Positions 8,488-16,494 of a stretch of 48,936 bases of DNA are shown here, one piece after another. The stretch is from a virus. The stretch covers positions 1-48,936 of IMG/VR virus record IMGVR_UViG_3300046010_005057, one strand, 5' to 3'. The position numbers and the translations under genes were made by a program. Each line of letters begins with the position of its first letter. Positions within the stretch are counted from its first letter, which is position 1. The notes beneath the pieces are model-generated. The model saw only the letters and a program-made list of their open reading frames with translations, had not been told where the DNA came from and searched no databases.

Positions 8488-9281
8488 AGTTTCTTCTCCA
8501 AATAATCTCGAATGTTCAACAGCGCAGCCTCTTCAGACCCAGCACCGTTGTCTGGATTATTCAAAGCATCATCGATAATTTCAAGAATTCGCTGAATCTC
8601 TTCATCTGGTTCGTCGAACACAACCATTCCCGGGAACACTCGAATGATCTCAGCCCAGCAAAGTTCTGCCAGCTCCATATGCTCCTTCTGGGTACCGTTC
8701 TTCCGACGCAATCCGCAGTACGTGATCCAGGAACGCAATGATCCCTTCACATACAGAGTCGACATTGTCAGACCCTCAGGCAGGATCGTCCGGAGTTGCT
8801 CCTTGGCAAGACCGAAACCAAGACCGACCGAATAGACCTGCTTGGCCTTGTCAATCACACCCTGCTGAATGTTTTCAAACCAGTTTGAGAGTCTTCTGTC
8901 GTCGACGTCAATGGAATTTTGACGGTTCTTGGTGTCTTGCAGTCGCGCTTCACGAAGAGTAAAGCCCATAGCCTGGGTCGGATCGGCGTAGCGTTGGCTG
9001 AACTCCTGGAAGCGGAAACTCCAGTGACGCAGGAGCTGACGACCAATGTCGCGAGTAGTCTCCACCTTGATCACGACATCAACCATGTCGAAGACGCTCC
9101 AGTGAGCATTCTTGGCGCAGTGACGCAGAAGCTTTGGACCGGTAAGATGGTTGAATTGATTGTCTGGATTTGAGACTCTGGCTACATAGACCAGAAACTC
9201 TTCAGACGTCATGGACCGAATATCCGGATTGTCAGAAGTCGGGTCGACCTGCGTATAGGCCTCAATCTTTGCTGTCTGCAT
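8484..9281 (-). CDS. thyX: FAD-dependent thymidylate synthase
   Basis: ThyX methylates dUMP to dTMP using FAD and methylene-tetrahydrofolate. The signature RHWSFRFQEFSQRY (about residue 85, matching RHRxxSxNxxSxR) is present, with a substrate-binding region GLTMSTLYVKGSLRSWI further on. Start set at ATG 9281 (MQTAKIEAY), overlapping the primase stop as TAATG with a purine-rich SD; the longer frame would need a TTG at 9296. 265 residues is typical. Confidence 0.92.
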   Translation of the reverse strand: MQTAKIEAYTQVDPTSDNPDIRSMTSEEFLVYVARVSNPDNQFNHLTGPKLLRHCAKNAHWSVFDMVDVVIKVETTRDIGRQLLRHWSFRFQEFSQRYADPTQAMGFTLREARLQDTKNRQNSIDVDDRRLSNWFENIQQGVIDKAKQVYSVGLGFGLAKEQLRTILPEGLTMSTLYVKGSLRSWITYCGLRRKNGTQKEHMELAELCWAEIIRVFPGMVVFDEPDEEIQRILEIIDDALNNPDNGAGSEEAALLNIRDYLEKKL

Positions 9282-10333
9282 TATGTTCTCTTCCAATCGT
9301 TGAGTCTGTGGTAGCCGTTGAGGCCTCTAAAAACATTGTTGTCAATCATGGTCTGGATTTGAGTCCGAGTCATGCCGCCCGCATAGGCTTCATTGATGTC
9401 CTTAAAGGGCAGATTATCGGGCCAAATGCAGATCGGATAGCCTTCACGGAGGGCTTTCTCCATCTTGATGACGGTGTCCCTTGAACGAGGCTCGTTATCG
9501 TAGGCAATGATGAATGAATCTTTGTCTCGACCAAGAGGTCCGAGCTCAGAGGTGAGTGATCCACCGGCCGAAGCCAAACCGTTGTCTAGAAGGAGGGCAT
9601 CGAACTGACCCTCGACGATAGTGAGGCGCTTCTTCAGATCTACTTTATCAAGGTTGTAAAGACGAGGGTGGTCGCTGTCGAGCAAGATTGTGATGTACTT
9701 GACCTTCGAGTCACCACCAATCTGGCGACCTGAAAACCCAAACAACACACCATCTACGTCACGGAAGGGGAAGACAATCCGTGGTTCGTCCGGCGTAGGA
9801 CGTTCAAACTTCCCAGGTAGAAAAATGTTCGTGAGAGTCTTGAAGGTCGGGGTGTACCAGAGCCTGTAGTCGAGATCCGTTGGAAAAGATCTTCCTCGAA
9901 CAAACGCTCTTGCTGGGGAATCCGCGGGAAGTTTGGAAAACTTGTGCAGAGGGAGTTTGACCCCTGGGCGATCTGCAATTTTGTCTGGTACCGCAAAGCG
10001 ATCGATTTCAACTTTGCCAGGGTTAGTGTCGAGCTCGTGTCCACTGCACATCTCCTCCTTGAATTTCTCGAGTCGCCATTCAGAAAACAGACCCATGTCC
10101 ATGTACTTCAGGAACCATGGGAAGGACTTCGATCCGCACTGGTTGAAGCAATGGAAGACTAGATGGTCGCCCTTGTCGAGAATCCATGCCCGAGCCTTGT
10201 ACTTCGACTTCTTCGAGTCGCCACAGATCGGACAGCGGAAATTCGCGTTTCTGTTCTTGATCTTGAAGTGTTCCAACCGTCCGGCTAGCAGCCGTAGATA
10301 TTTCCGATCGACCCACACGGTCATGGCCGTCAT
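9281..10333 (-). CDS. DNA primase (gp61/DnaG-like)
   Basis: 350 residues. An N-terminal zinc-binding module is seen as CPICGDSKKS (about residue 35) paired with a second cluster at FHCFNQCGSKSF (about 58). The TOPRIM core follows: TIVEGQFDALLLD with the catalytic Glu and IIAYDNEPRSRD with the metal-binding acidic pair. It would make RNA primers for lagging-strand synthesis with the DnaB-type helicase at 21617-22999. Start ATG 10333, or ATG three codons later; no clear SD. Confidence 0.85.
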   Translation of the reverse strand: MTAMTVWVDRKYLRLLAGRLEHFKIKNRNANFRCPICGDSKKSKYKARAWILDKGDHLVFHCFNQCGSKSFPWFLKYMDMGLFSEWRLEKFKEEMCSGHELDTNPGKVEIDRFAVPDKIADRPGVKLPLHKFSKLPADSPARAFVRGRSFPTDLDYRLWYTPTFKTLTNIFLPGKFERPTPDEPRIVFPFRDVDGVLFGFSGRQIGGDSKVKYITILLDSDHPRLYNLDKVDLKKRLTIVEGQFDALLLDNGLASAGGSLTSELGPLGRDKDSFIIAYDNEPRSRDTVIKMEKALREGYPICIWPDNLPFKDINEAYAGGMTRTQIQTMIDNNVFRGLNGYHRLNDWKRT

Positions 10334-10368
10334 TTAAAGACTCTATTGCTTTTGTACTGATAGAGCCT

Positions 10369-10402
10369 ATTATACACTCACCGGCGCCAGGTTGACGGTA
10401 AA
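10369..10402 (-). promoter_or_regulatory. Possible early promoter for primase operon
   Basis: Minus strand TATAAT (10374-10369) about 36 bases before the primase ATG. TTTACC occurs 22 bases upstream, which is too far for a standard -35, so only the -10 is convincing. Confidence 0.4.
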
Positions 10403-10425
10403 TTTTCTCAAAGATTGGAAAGGAT

Positions 10426-11073
10426 TCAGATGCCGCCGACGTTGGTCAAATTGACATTGGCCACCGGCTTTTTGCGGTTGAGAATCGTGATAAATCCCAT
10501 ATAACCAACAACCTCGCTCTGGACTACCGTAGGTATAGCGCGTGTCGAAACTTTAATCGATTCACCAGACGTATGTCTAAAGCGGTAGACAAATTCGAAG
10601 GTTCTTTTTTGCTCCACAGCCAAATTCCATTCATCGCGAACATGTTCTAAATCGTCCTGATGAATCGCATTCGTCCAACCGTATCCGCTGATTTCATCAA
10701 AGGATCGGCCAATCATTAAGAGATATGAAGATGACGCCCAAGTACATCTGCCAGCCGCGTCAGTTTCAAATGTGGGTGGATTGTTTGGCTGATCCAACAT
10801 GGCGATGAATTTGGCAGTCAGCATTCCCTGACGCGACTCGAGACGCTGAATTGCATCTCTTAGAGTCGAACCACCGTTTGGCTTAAGCTCTTTCATAATG
10901 TCATCTAGCTTGGTGTTGATATCACTATGAGTAAGAGTCCTACCAATTGCAATGAAAGGCTTAGCGAAAAACGCTCTAACCTTACCCGCGAATAAAATGC
11001 CACCTAAACTTAGTATACCGCCAATGATAGCGACCCACGATTCAATTTGACTCACATCAATCGTTATTGGCAT
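10426..11073 (-). CDS. Membrane-anchored PAS-domain protein
   Basis: 215 residues. One TM helix near the N-terminus (SWVAIIGGILSLGGILFAG, about 12-30) is followed by a basic/helical linker (about 40-95) and a PAS domain (about 98-205: FETDAAGRCTWASSSYLLMIG, then DEISGYGWTNAIHQDDL, then an FVYRFRHTSGESIKV strand). No kinase or cyclase output domain follows, so it could be a bare sensor acting through its TM segment or by dimerisation. It overlaps the upstream multi-TM gene by 17 bp and closes the spanin/holin-like cluster. Its ligand and role in lysis timing are inference only. Confidence 0.75.
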   Translation of the reverse strand: MPITIDVSQIESWVAIIGGILSLGGILFAGKVRAFFAKPFIAIGRTLTHSDINTKLDDIMKELKPNGGSTLRDAIQRLESRQGMLTAKFIAMLDQPNNPPTFETDAAGRCTWASSSYLLMIGRSFDEISGYGWTNAIHQDDLEHVRDEWNLAVEQKRTFEFVYRFRHTSGESIKVSTRAIPTVVQSEVVGYMGFITILNRKKPVANVNLTNVGGI

Positions 11074-11506
11074 TCAGCGATCCCATAGACTTAAAAATGT
11101 ACACAAGAGCCGCGCCAAAAAGAACATTTAGCACGACAGCAAACATGAGATTATATGTCACCTTAAAGGTATACAGGGTTTCAGCAGAACCAACCAGCAG
11201 AAACATGCTGACGATTCCTATTTGAATCAAGAAAACAACCATGAGGATTAGAGCCCACAATTGTTTTTTGGAATGCCACACTAAAGACGCTATAAATGCC
11301 ATCAGCGCATCCTGGATAGGATAGTGCATAATGGACGTCGGATACGTTGTAAGATACGAGATCACCCAACTAACAGCGACCATCATAAATGCAAAAATCG
11401 TGTACAGCAGAAGATCAAACGCCTGCTTATTACGCTGATGAGCGAACAATGCCGCCATGAATGTCAGGATTGTACCGAAGCCAAATATAAGTCCTATTGA
11501 TGACAT
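11057..11506 (-). CDS. Polytopic membrane protein (about 5 TM)
   Basis: 149 residues, almost entirely hydrophobic, with about four to five helices (for example LIFGFGTILTFMAALFA, LLLYTIFAFMMVAVSWVI, LILMVVFLIQIGIVSMFLL, LMFAVVLNVLFGAALVYIF). It lies between the holin-like gene (ATG shares a base with the previous stop at 11506) and the PAS protein. It may be a holin/antiholin or the PAS protein's partner; no family recognised. Confidence 0.7.
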   Translation of the reverse strand: MSSIGLIFGFGTILTFMAALFAHQRNKQAFDLLLYTIFAFMMVAVSWVISYLTTYPTSIMHYPIQDALMAFIASLVWHSKKQLWALILMVVFLIQIGIVSMFLLVGSAETLYTFKVTYNLMFAVVLNVLFGAALVYIFKSMGSLNANND

Positions 11507-11793
11507 TATTGTCCTTCGACCGGTTTCTCTGGCTGTGGCTCAGAATTTTCTTTTAACATTAGAGCCATACCACCGGCAGCTAGAACGGCTCCAAAGCCGG
11601 TTCCCCATGCGATAGGATCAAAGATCTGTCCTTGAGCGATAGACCAAATCGAGAGCGCATTGAAAATCATCGCGCCAAGAAACCACATGATTCGACCCAA
11701 GTCCCAGGATTCCCCGTCCTTGATCGTAAAGCAGTCCTTAATGAAACGGATGACGTTTCGTTTGGCTACTGTAAAGAATGGTTCTTTGGCCAT
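11506..11793 (-). CDS. Holin-like two-TM protein
   Basis: 95 residues. A basic amphipathic N-terminus precedes two TM helices (IMWFLGAMIFNALSIWSIA and PIAWGTGFGAVLAAGGMAL), ending in a charged, proline-rich tail. The FDPIAWGTGFGAVL motif resembles small phage proteins often annotated as holins. It is the first gene after an exact TATAAATA late box and the spanin terminator, and has an SD GGAG. A class II holin is the best guess. Confidence 0.6.
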   Translation of the reverse strand: MAKEPFFTVAKRNVIRFIKDCFTIKDGESWDLGRIMWFLGAMIFNALSIWSIAQGQIFDPIAWGTGFGAVLAAGGMALMLKENSEPQPEKPVEGQ

Positions 11794-11815
11794 ATAGAAT
11801 CTCCAGCGAGTGCTT

Positions 11816-11823
11816 TATTTATA
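11816..11823 (-). promoter_or_regulatory. Late promoter box
   Basis: Exact TATAAATA on the minus strand, 23 bases upstream of the holin-like ATG (11793). Confidence 0.75.
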
Positions 11824-11851
11824 GCCGGACAGAACCCGCGCACAGTTACAA

Positions 11852-11882
11852 GAAAAGCCGGTGTCCTAGGACACCGGCTTTT
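11852..11882 (-). terminator. Intrinsic terminator after o-spanin gene
   Basis: Perfect palindrome GAAAAGCCGGTGTCC / GGACACCGGCTTTTC. It ends the spanin transcript (TTTTC on the minus strand) and contains the o-spanin TAG at its centre. It could work in both directions. Confidence 0.75.
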
Positions 11883-12027
11883 CGGCTTCTACAGGTTTGA
11901 GCGGTTTAAGCGGTGGTGGTGGCTTCATAAGCTCCGACGGCGCTACGATCGGGACGCGCTTGAACATGGTAGTTCCGCATGCTGACAGCAAGAATGCCGC
12001 AACTACTATAAGGATGGTTCTCTTCAT
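11866..12027 (-). CDS. o-spanin (Rz1-like outer-membrane lipoprotein)
   Basis: 53 residues. The signal peptide ends in lipobox LSAC (Cys17 lipidated), followed by a short proline-rich body (PPPPLKPLKPVEAEKP), the classic Rz1 architecture. ATG 12027 overlaps the i-spanin stop as ATGA. Together the pair would link inner and outer membranes and fuse them in the last step of lysis of a Gram-negative host. Confidence 0.88.
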   Translation of the reverse strand: MKRTILIVVAAFLLSACGTTMFKRVPIVAPSELMKPPPPLKPLKPVEAEKPVS

Positions 12028-12557
12028 CGGTCGAACAGTCCCTTCTTTTTGGGCTTTTCAGCAGTAGCGTCTTCAATTCCCTTGGCCCACATTTGGAGCT
12101 TTTCGAGCTGAACTTGACAGGCTCTTGCGGATGTGTTGTTGTCAGTAAAGGTCGGCATAGCCGCCTTAAGACTGATACCCGAAGGAGTAGAATCCTCGAC
12201 GGTTGCTACATCTGCGTCTCCACCCGTTACAGATTTGTCGTATAGGTAAACTGCACCATTGGACATCTCTTGAGTGTCCGCAAGGTTATCAGCGAGCGCG
12301 TTGTTGCGAGCTCCCTCAATGTAAATTGGAACGACCTTGTCGCGCCACTGGGTGACGACTTGCGTATTCAGACCAGCATTTGCTGCCATAAAGTCCGACT
12401 TGTCTTTTTCTGCAGCAAGCTTTGCCTCGGCTACGTCAGCTTTGGCAGCCGTGTCGCGAATGTTATAGCCGCTTGCGAAGCCGCCGGTTGTCAAGACACC
12501 AGCTACGGCAACCGCGGCAAGAATCTTGTATGGCAATGGGATCAATGAGAAGTTCAT
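12024..12557 (-). CDS. i-spanin (Rz-like)
   Basis: 177 residues. A single N-terminal TM anchor (ILAAVAVAGVLTTGGFASG, about 12-30) is followed by a periplasmic helical region (AAKADVAEAKLAAEKDKSDF) with coiled-coil character. It ends in a basic KKKGLFDR and is directly followed by the overlapping o-spanin. The position and topology make the pair secure even without sequence similarity. Confidence 0.82.
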   Translation of the reverse strand: MNFSLIPLPYKILAAVAVAGVLTTGGFASGYNIRDTAAKADVAEAKLAAEKDKSDFMAANAGLNTQVVTQWRDKVVPIYIEGARNNALADNLADTQEMSNGAVYLYDKSVTGGDADVATVEDSTPSGISLKAAMPTFTDNNTSARACQVQLEKLQMWAKGIEDATAEKPKKKGLFDR

Positions 12558-12727
12558 GGCTTCCTCTTTAGAATTGGTGTCTTAAGTCGTTTGCCGGGAG
12601 GTTTCAACCGAACTCCAGGTTCACCCTTAGAGCCGACTCCGATTCCGTCAATCTGACCACCTCCAGCCGAGACGGTTGGAGCATCTTCTGAAAGACGACT
12701 AACGAATTCTCTGTATGTTAGAGTCAT
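12554..12727 (-). CDS. Small head-type protein with capsid-targeting-like start, 57 aa
   Basis: ATG 12727 and the terminal TGA each overlap the neighbouring gene as ATGA. The N-terminus MTLTYREFVSRLSEDAPT resembles the capsid-targeting segment of T4 internal proteins (MKTYxxFxxEA type), with LSE as a possible prohead-protease site. The rest (GGGQIDGIGVGSKGEPGVR, ending LKRKP) matches a block seen in small proteins of cyanophage-like T4 phages. Likely a virion component; function unknown. Confidence 0.65.
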   Translation of the reverse strand: MTLTYREFVSRLSEDAPTVSAGGGQIDGIGVGSKGEPGVRLKPPGKRLKTPILKRKP

Positions 12728-13119
12728 TCTACCATTACTCCAAGAATTTTACCGCGCGTCGAAATACGGACAGTGACAAATTGCGCGGTGTCTGATCGCT
12801 GGATCAGATAAACGCCTTCAACGATTTCCTTAGCTGGATCAGATTTACCAGACTCGAGGATAACACCATCCTTGATCAAGGCCTTCAATTGTGAAGCGTT
12901 TAGCACTTCTTCGACGGTTTTGAAGGCGTCAGTTTTAATCGGAGCACCCGTTTCGGCAACGGTCTTTTGGACTACCGATGATCCATCTTGAAGAACTAGA
13001 CCCTGTCTTGTCTTGAGATGGACTGCACCGCATTCGCAGACCATGGTAGCGACGACTTCACCAGATCCATGAATCAGGCGACGAACTAGATTTGGAGATT
13101 TACACTTGAGGCAGTTCAT
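12724..13119 (-). CDS. Conserved hypothetical with zinc-ribbon-like start, 131 aa
   Basis: CxxC pairs at the N-terminus (MNCLKCKSPN, then MVCECGA) look like a zinc ribbon (about residues 3-32). A helical middle and a beta-rich C-terminus follow. It lies among late genes. Function unknown. Confidence 0.65.
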   Translation of the reverse strand: MNCLKCKSPNLVRRLIHGSGEVVATMVCECGAVHLKTRQGLVLQDGSSVVQKTVAETGAPIKTDAFKTVEEVLNASQLKALIKDGVILESGKSDPAKEIVEGVYLIQRSDTAQFVTVRISTRGKILGVMVE

Positions 13120-13505
13120 TAGAGGTTCCTAAGCTTCGCTACGATGTTTTCGTCCATGACGATTTCGTGCGTTCTGATTGGATCCTTCTTTACCCCGACT
13201 ACAAATTCGGGTAGATTTCCCATCAGGACTAAGAAGGGTTTTAGACAATCGTAATACTTATCCAGCCTGAAGAACATAAGTCGCGTCGCGACCTCGACTC
13301 CAAAGATGTTGTTGAGAACGATAATGTGATTGAGAATCAATCGTTCCTTTAGATCGCCGTTCGTCTTATATCGACGAAATAGCTTCTTAATGTACTTGAA
13401 TCGATTGAGGTCCTCATAGAACTCCTGAGTGTCGATGCACCCAGGGCTATTGTAATAGCGCGCAGCAGTAAGGACAAAATTTTCGTCTGTAAGAATGGAA
13501 CTCAT
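13119..13505 (-). CDS. Conserved T4-like phage protein, 128 aa
   Basis: The block EFYEDLNRFKYIKKLFRRY...LKERLILNHIIVLNNIFGVEVATRLMFF is one I associate with a conserved uncharacterised protein of cyanophage-like T4 phages. All helical. ATG 13505 and the downstream start share a base (TAATG type). It lies in the virion gene region. Confidence 0.75.
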   Translation of the reverse strand: MSSILTDENFVLTAARYYNSPGCIDTQEFYEDLNRFKYIKKLFRRYKTNGDLKERLILNHIIVLNNIFGVEVATRLMFFRLDKYYDCLKPFLVLMGNLPEFVVGVKKDPIRTHEIVMDENIVAKLRNL

Positions 13506-13530
13506 TGAGCCTTGCGCTCTACTCTGGGCC

Positions 13531-13848
13531 TTAGAAGTCTTGAAGAGGAATCTTCTTAAGGAAGTTGTTGGCTGTTGCCAGGTAGAGGTAGTTATCGTCG
13601 TAATACCAAGTGCCCGCGGTCGTATTAGCTGGAGTACCGGTTACCGGAGTCTCCTTTCGGCGGTTCACGTTAGTGTATGCTGAAAGCACCTGTGAGTTCG
13701 AGACTACGACGTTCGAACTTGAATTGGACAGAATCCCCTGAAGGGAGACTCGCCGAGTTCCGTCGGCGGTCTCCACAACAAAGTACACATTGGCTGCGGG
13801 TCCAAAGATCTCAGTGAGATCAAGAATCGTCCTTGAGCGATCAGTCAT
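13531..13848 (-). CDS. Virion structural-type protein, 105 aa
   Basis: The C-terminus GTWYYDDNYLYLATANNFLKK resembles beta-strand repeats of T4-like structural proteins. It is beta-rich and sits next to the large repeat-containing structural gene in the same late cluster. The exact role is unknown. Confidence 0.6.
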   Translation of the reverse strand: MTDRSRTILDLTEIFGPAANVYFVVETADGTRRVSLQGILSNSSSNVVVSNSQVLSAYTNVNRRKETPVTGTPANTTAGTWYYDDNYLYLATANNFLKKIPLQDF

Positions 13849-13857
13849 TCAGGGACC

Positions 13858-14940
13858 TTACGAGTCAGGTAGGATCGTGTCTTCGGCGTCAGCGGTCATA
13901 GAACCCATGGCGACGAGAACTTCATTGGTAACACGACCGGCGCGGCCGCCGGTTCCGACTGTACGAAGAACCCAACCAGCGTGCGCGATACCAGCATTTT
14001 TTGCACCTGAAATAACCGCAGCTGCGGTTGCCGTCTTACCGGTAAGGCTATGACCGGTTTCCGTAACTCCAGGCGTCAGAGCAATGATTGGTCCATTGTC
14101 TGTCGCGGCCAAATAAAGACCAGTGCTGTTGGCTGTCTTGGCGTAATAGTAGGAAGCATTGCTGAGTCCAGTCAAGGCCGTGTTACCGGCGGCAACTAGA
14201 TACTGGACAATATCACCATTGGTAAACTTATTCGAACCAACGGCTAGGAAACCAGTACGACGCAGTGTATGGCCGGTTTCAGAAACGGCTGTCGGCGCCA
14301 CATTAGCCGCGTCCCCGCCGAGAGTCGTAGAGAGCTTGACGCCGGTAGAATTTGCCGAGACTACGTAGTAGCTAGTAGCATTGGTAAGACCGGTAACTGC
14401 AGTATTACCTGCGGCTACAAGGTATTGGACCACATCATTGTTGACGAATGGATTCGATGCCACCGTGATGAATTCAGTTGCTCCATCAACCGCCGTGTTG
14501 GCATTGAATGTTGCGGTTTGAACTAGGGCCGTATTGGAGTTGAACGTCTGCGCAGTAGGAGCAGAAATAGTCACCGTCGGATCGGACTCGTAGGATGAAC
14601 CACCGGCCGTGATGTTAACGGCAGCAATTCGACCGCTAGAGTTCGCTTGGGCATTTGCAGTAGCATCCGCACCGCCACCGCCTGAAATTGTGACCGTTCC
14701 GTTTGCGGTATAACCAGAGCCAGGATCAGTAATCGTGATTGCAATGACTGCACCACCGCCGACCGACATTTCCGTGGTATCAACACCAAAGACACCAACA
14801 GCAGCGCCGTTCACGAACGCTCCAACTGTCGTGTTACCGAACAGAGCAGTCTGGTTTCCAGTGTTTGGTGTCTTGCCGAACTGGGCCGCGGCGTAATTTA
14901 CGGAATTACCTGCAGCATCCGTGTTCTTCCATTGAGACAT
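13858..14940 (-). CDS. Repeat-containing virion structural protein
   Basis: 360 residues, low in charge, rich in G, A, T, N and S. Two tandem repeats of about 65 residues are visible (FVNNDVVQYLVAAGNTAVTG and FTNGDIVQYLVAAGNTALTG, each running to SETGHTL / TETGHSL). A glycine-rich beta stretch precedes them. The C-terminus HAGWVLRTVGTGGRAGRVT...LVAMGSMTADAEDT is a block I associate with structural proteins of T4-like cyanophages. SD GGGAG, late box at 14968-14974. Confidence 0.75.
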   Translation of the reverse strand: MSQWKNTDAAGNSVNYAAAQFGKTPNTGNQTALFGNTTVGAFVNGAAVGVFGVDTTEMSVGGGAVIAITITDPGSGYTANGTVTISGGGGADATANAQANSSGRIAAVNITAGGSSYESDPTVTISAPTAQTFNSNTALVQTATFNANTAVDGATEFITVASNPFVNNDVVQYLVAAGNTAVTGLTNATSYYVVSANSTGVKLSTTLGGDAANVAPTAVSETGHTLRRTGFLAVGSNKFTNGDIVQYLVAAGNTALTGLSNASYYYAKTANSTGLYLAATDNGPIIALTPGVTETGHSLTGKTATAAAVISGAKNAGIAHAGWVLRTVGTGGRAGRVTNEVLVAMGSMTADAEDTILPDS

Positions 14941-14967
14941 GTCAAAAATTCTCCCTTGAGTTCTTCT

Positions 14968-14974
14968 TATTTAT
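14968..14974 (-). promoter_or_regulatory. Late promoter box
   Basis: ATAAATA on the minus strand overlapping the stop of the upstream gene, 28 bases before the structural-protein ATG at 14940. Confidence 0.6.
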
Positions 14975-16071
14975 TCTTTGGCTGCCGCGAGACGTCTAGC
15001 CCTTCCGGCGCTGCTGAATCTGGCTACTGCCTTCTGGTGATCGGCAGCTCCTAAAGCGTATCGCTGGTTTGGGCTTCCGGTCCATGGACGTGTGCTTTTA
15101 CGAAATGCGCGGTTCTCAAGTCGATCTGAGTCTTTTTCAGCTTTATCTGCGTAGGCTTTCAATGTTTTTGCAGAGAGCTCATTGACCAACTCTTCAGTTA
15201 CGCCCTTTTTCTTGAGGCGGCGCTCGATGTTCTTCTTAAGATTCTTGGCCTTGGCGTTCAGTTCTTTCGCGCGTTCAGCATCTGTCTTAACCGCCTCAAA
15301 GACATTGTGAGTCTTTTTCCAACGTCCACTCTGGTCAAGTTTGTGTACCGTTTTGACTTTTCCGTCTTCTCCGATAGAATGCACGTGCGCCGTTTGACCA
15401 GTAGCCTGTTGCTTCAGCTCAGCAGTGTCTTTGGCGCGCGAAAGAGAAGTGTGACTCGATGTAGAGACTCCACGACGCACATCATAAACCGCGTGAAGCC
15501 CCTCATCGACCTGAACTTCTTCGAACTGAGACGGATGATATGTCTTGCTGAACTCTTTGTGTCGCGACGCGATGTGTTTATCGAGCTCGCTTCCAGTCGT
15601 CGATTTACCCAACTGGGCATCATGAATATGGCGACCGTGAACAGAGTCAAGGAAGTTACGGACCTTGAGATCATCCTTTTCACCCGTGACGCGCTTGACA
15701 CGACGGTGCATCTTGGCAAATTCAGATCCGGCCTTTTCATAAGCCCTCTCTGACGTAGTGACTTTGTTTCCTGTGATTCCATATTTTGCGTGGCGCAGAG
15801 CCGATCCGTGATAGCCGCCGCCCTCATTATCAGATTGCATCTCATCAAGATTATGACCGATCGCCATAGCAAATGAGTCAAAGGACTCGTCAAGCGCTTG
15901 TTCGAAGGCGCGACGATCGGTCGAACGCTCAATTTTTTCGTGGAGTCTAAGCGCCTGTTTAGCGTCTCTTCCATCAAGCAAAATGCTTTCACCGCTTTCA
16001 AAGACAACCGGCTTTCCGATTGTAATTGCTTTGCGAAGTTGCATAACAATGTGGTCGCGTTCGTCGATCAT
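14971..16071 (-). CDS. Head-interior or scaffold-type protein, 366 aa
   Basis: Highly charged and helical, SD AAGGA before ATG 16071. The stretch VTEELVNELSAKTLKAYADKAEKD (about residues 283-306) matches a recurrent LxELSxKTLxxYxxKA motif of T4-like phage head or internal proteins. The C-terminus is very basic (GRARRLAAAKE). The same motif recurs in the gene at 16494-17162, suggesting a family of DNA-associated capsid proteins. No enzymatic motif seen. Confidence 0.6.
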   Translation of the reverse strand: MIDERDHIVMQLRKAITIGKPVVFESGESILLDGRDAKQALRLHEKIERSTDRRAFEQALDESFDSFAMAIGHNLDEMQSDNEGGGYHGSALRHAKYGITGNKVTTSERAYEKAGSEFAKMHRRVKRVTGEKDDLKVRNFLDSVHGRHIHDAQLGKSTTGSELDKHIASRHKEFSKTYHPSQFEEVQVDEGLHAVYDVRRGVSTSSHTSLSRAKDTAELKQQATGQTAHVHSIGEDGKVKTVHKLDQSGRWKKTHNVFEAVKTDAERAKELNAKAKNLKKNIERRLKKKGVTEELVNELSAKTLKAYADKAEKDSDRLENRAFRKSTRPWTGSPNQRYALGAADHQKAVARFSSAGRARRLAAAKE

Positions 16072-16080
16072 TGTAATTCC

Positions 16081-16494
16081 TTATTTGTGTCCAAGGCCAG
16101 CCGACGCAAGCTTGCGCGCGACTGCCATAAGAGCATCATTGCCGTCAGAGAGCTCGATCAAAGATAGCGCAGCAACTAGTCGCAGCATCGAGGTCGAGTC
16201 AATATTAGGACGATTGAGATTAGAAGCGATCATAACAGCGAGCCCGCGCTTTTCAGGAGTCGAAGATTCGGCAAGATCGCGCAAGGCAGAGGTGTCGATG
16301 GTGAAGGAATCGATGATTTTCTTCTTCACTTGATCAGGACTATAGATCGGCTTATTTGCTGGTGTAATCGTTCCGCCGGCAATTCGGTATGTCATGATTC
16401 CTTGATCATCAGGTAAGTCGCCCTGACTAATTCTAAAAGGACGCACAACATTTCTGATAGCACCTTCAATAGATTTAGGATTGCGTCTCTTCAT
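16081..16494 (-). CDS. Hypothetical protein in virion cluster, 137 aa
   Basis: MKRRNPKSIEGAIRNVVRPF... is basic at the start and helical in the second half. It shares a base with the upstream stop (TAATG). No family recognised; context suggests a late or virion role. Confidence 0.6.
   Translation of the reverse strand: MKRRNPKSIEGAIRNVVRPFRISQGDLPDDQGIMTYRIAGGTITPANKPIYSPDQVKKKIIDSFTIDTSALRDLAESSTPEKRGLAVMIASNLNRPNIDSTSMLRLVAALSLIELSDGNDALMAVARKLASAGLGHK

Noticed and set aside
9281-9296. Upstream TTG start for thyX
   Set aside because: ATG 9281 overlaps the primase stop (TAATG) and has a better-placed SD.
11506-11793. Assigning this as the certain holin
   Set aside because: Topology and position fit, but there are two other membrane genes in the cassette; kept as holin-like only.
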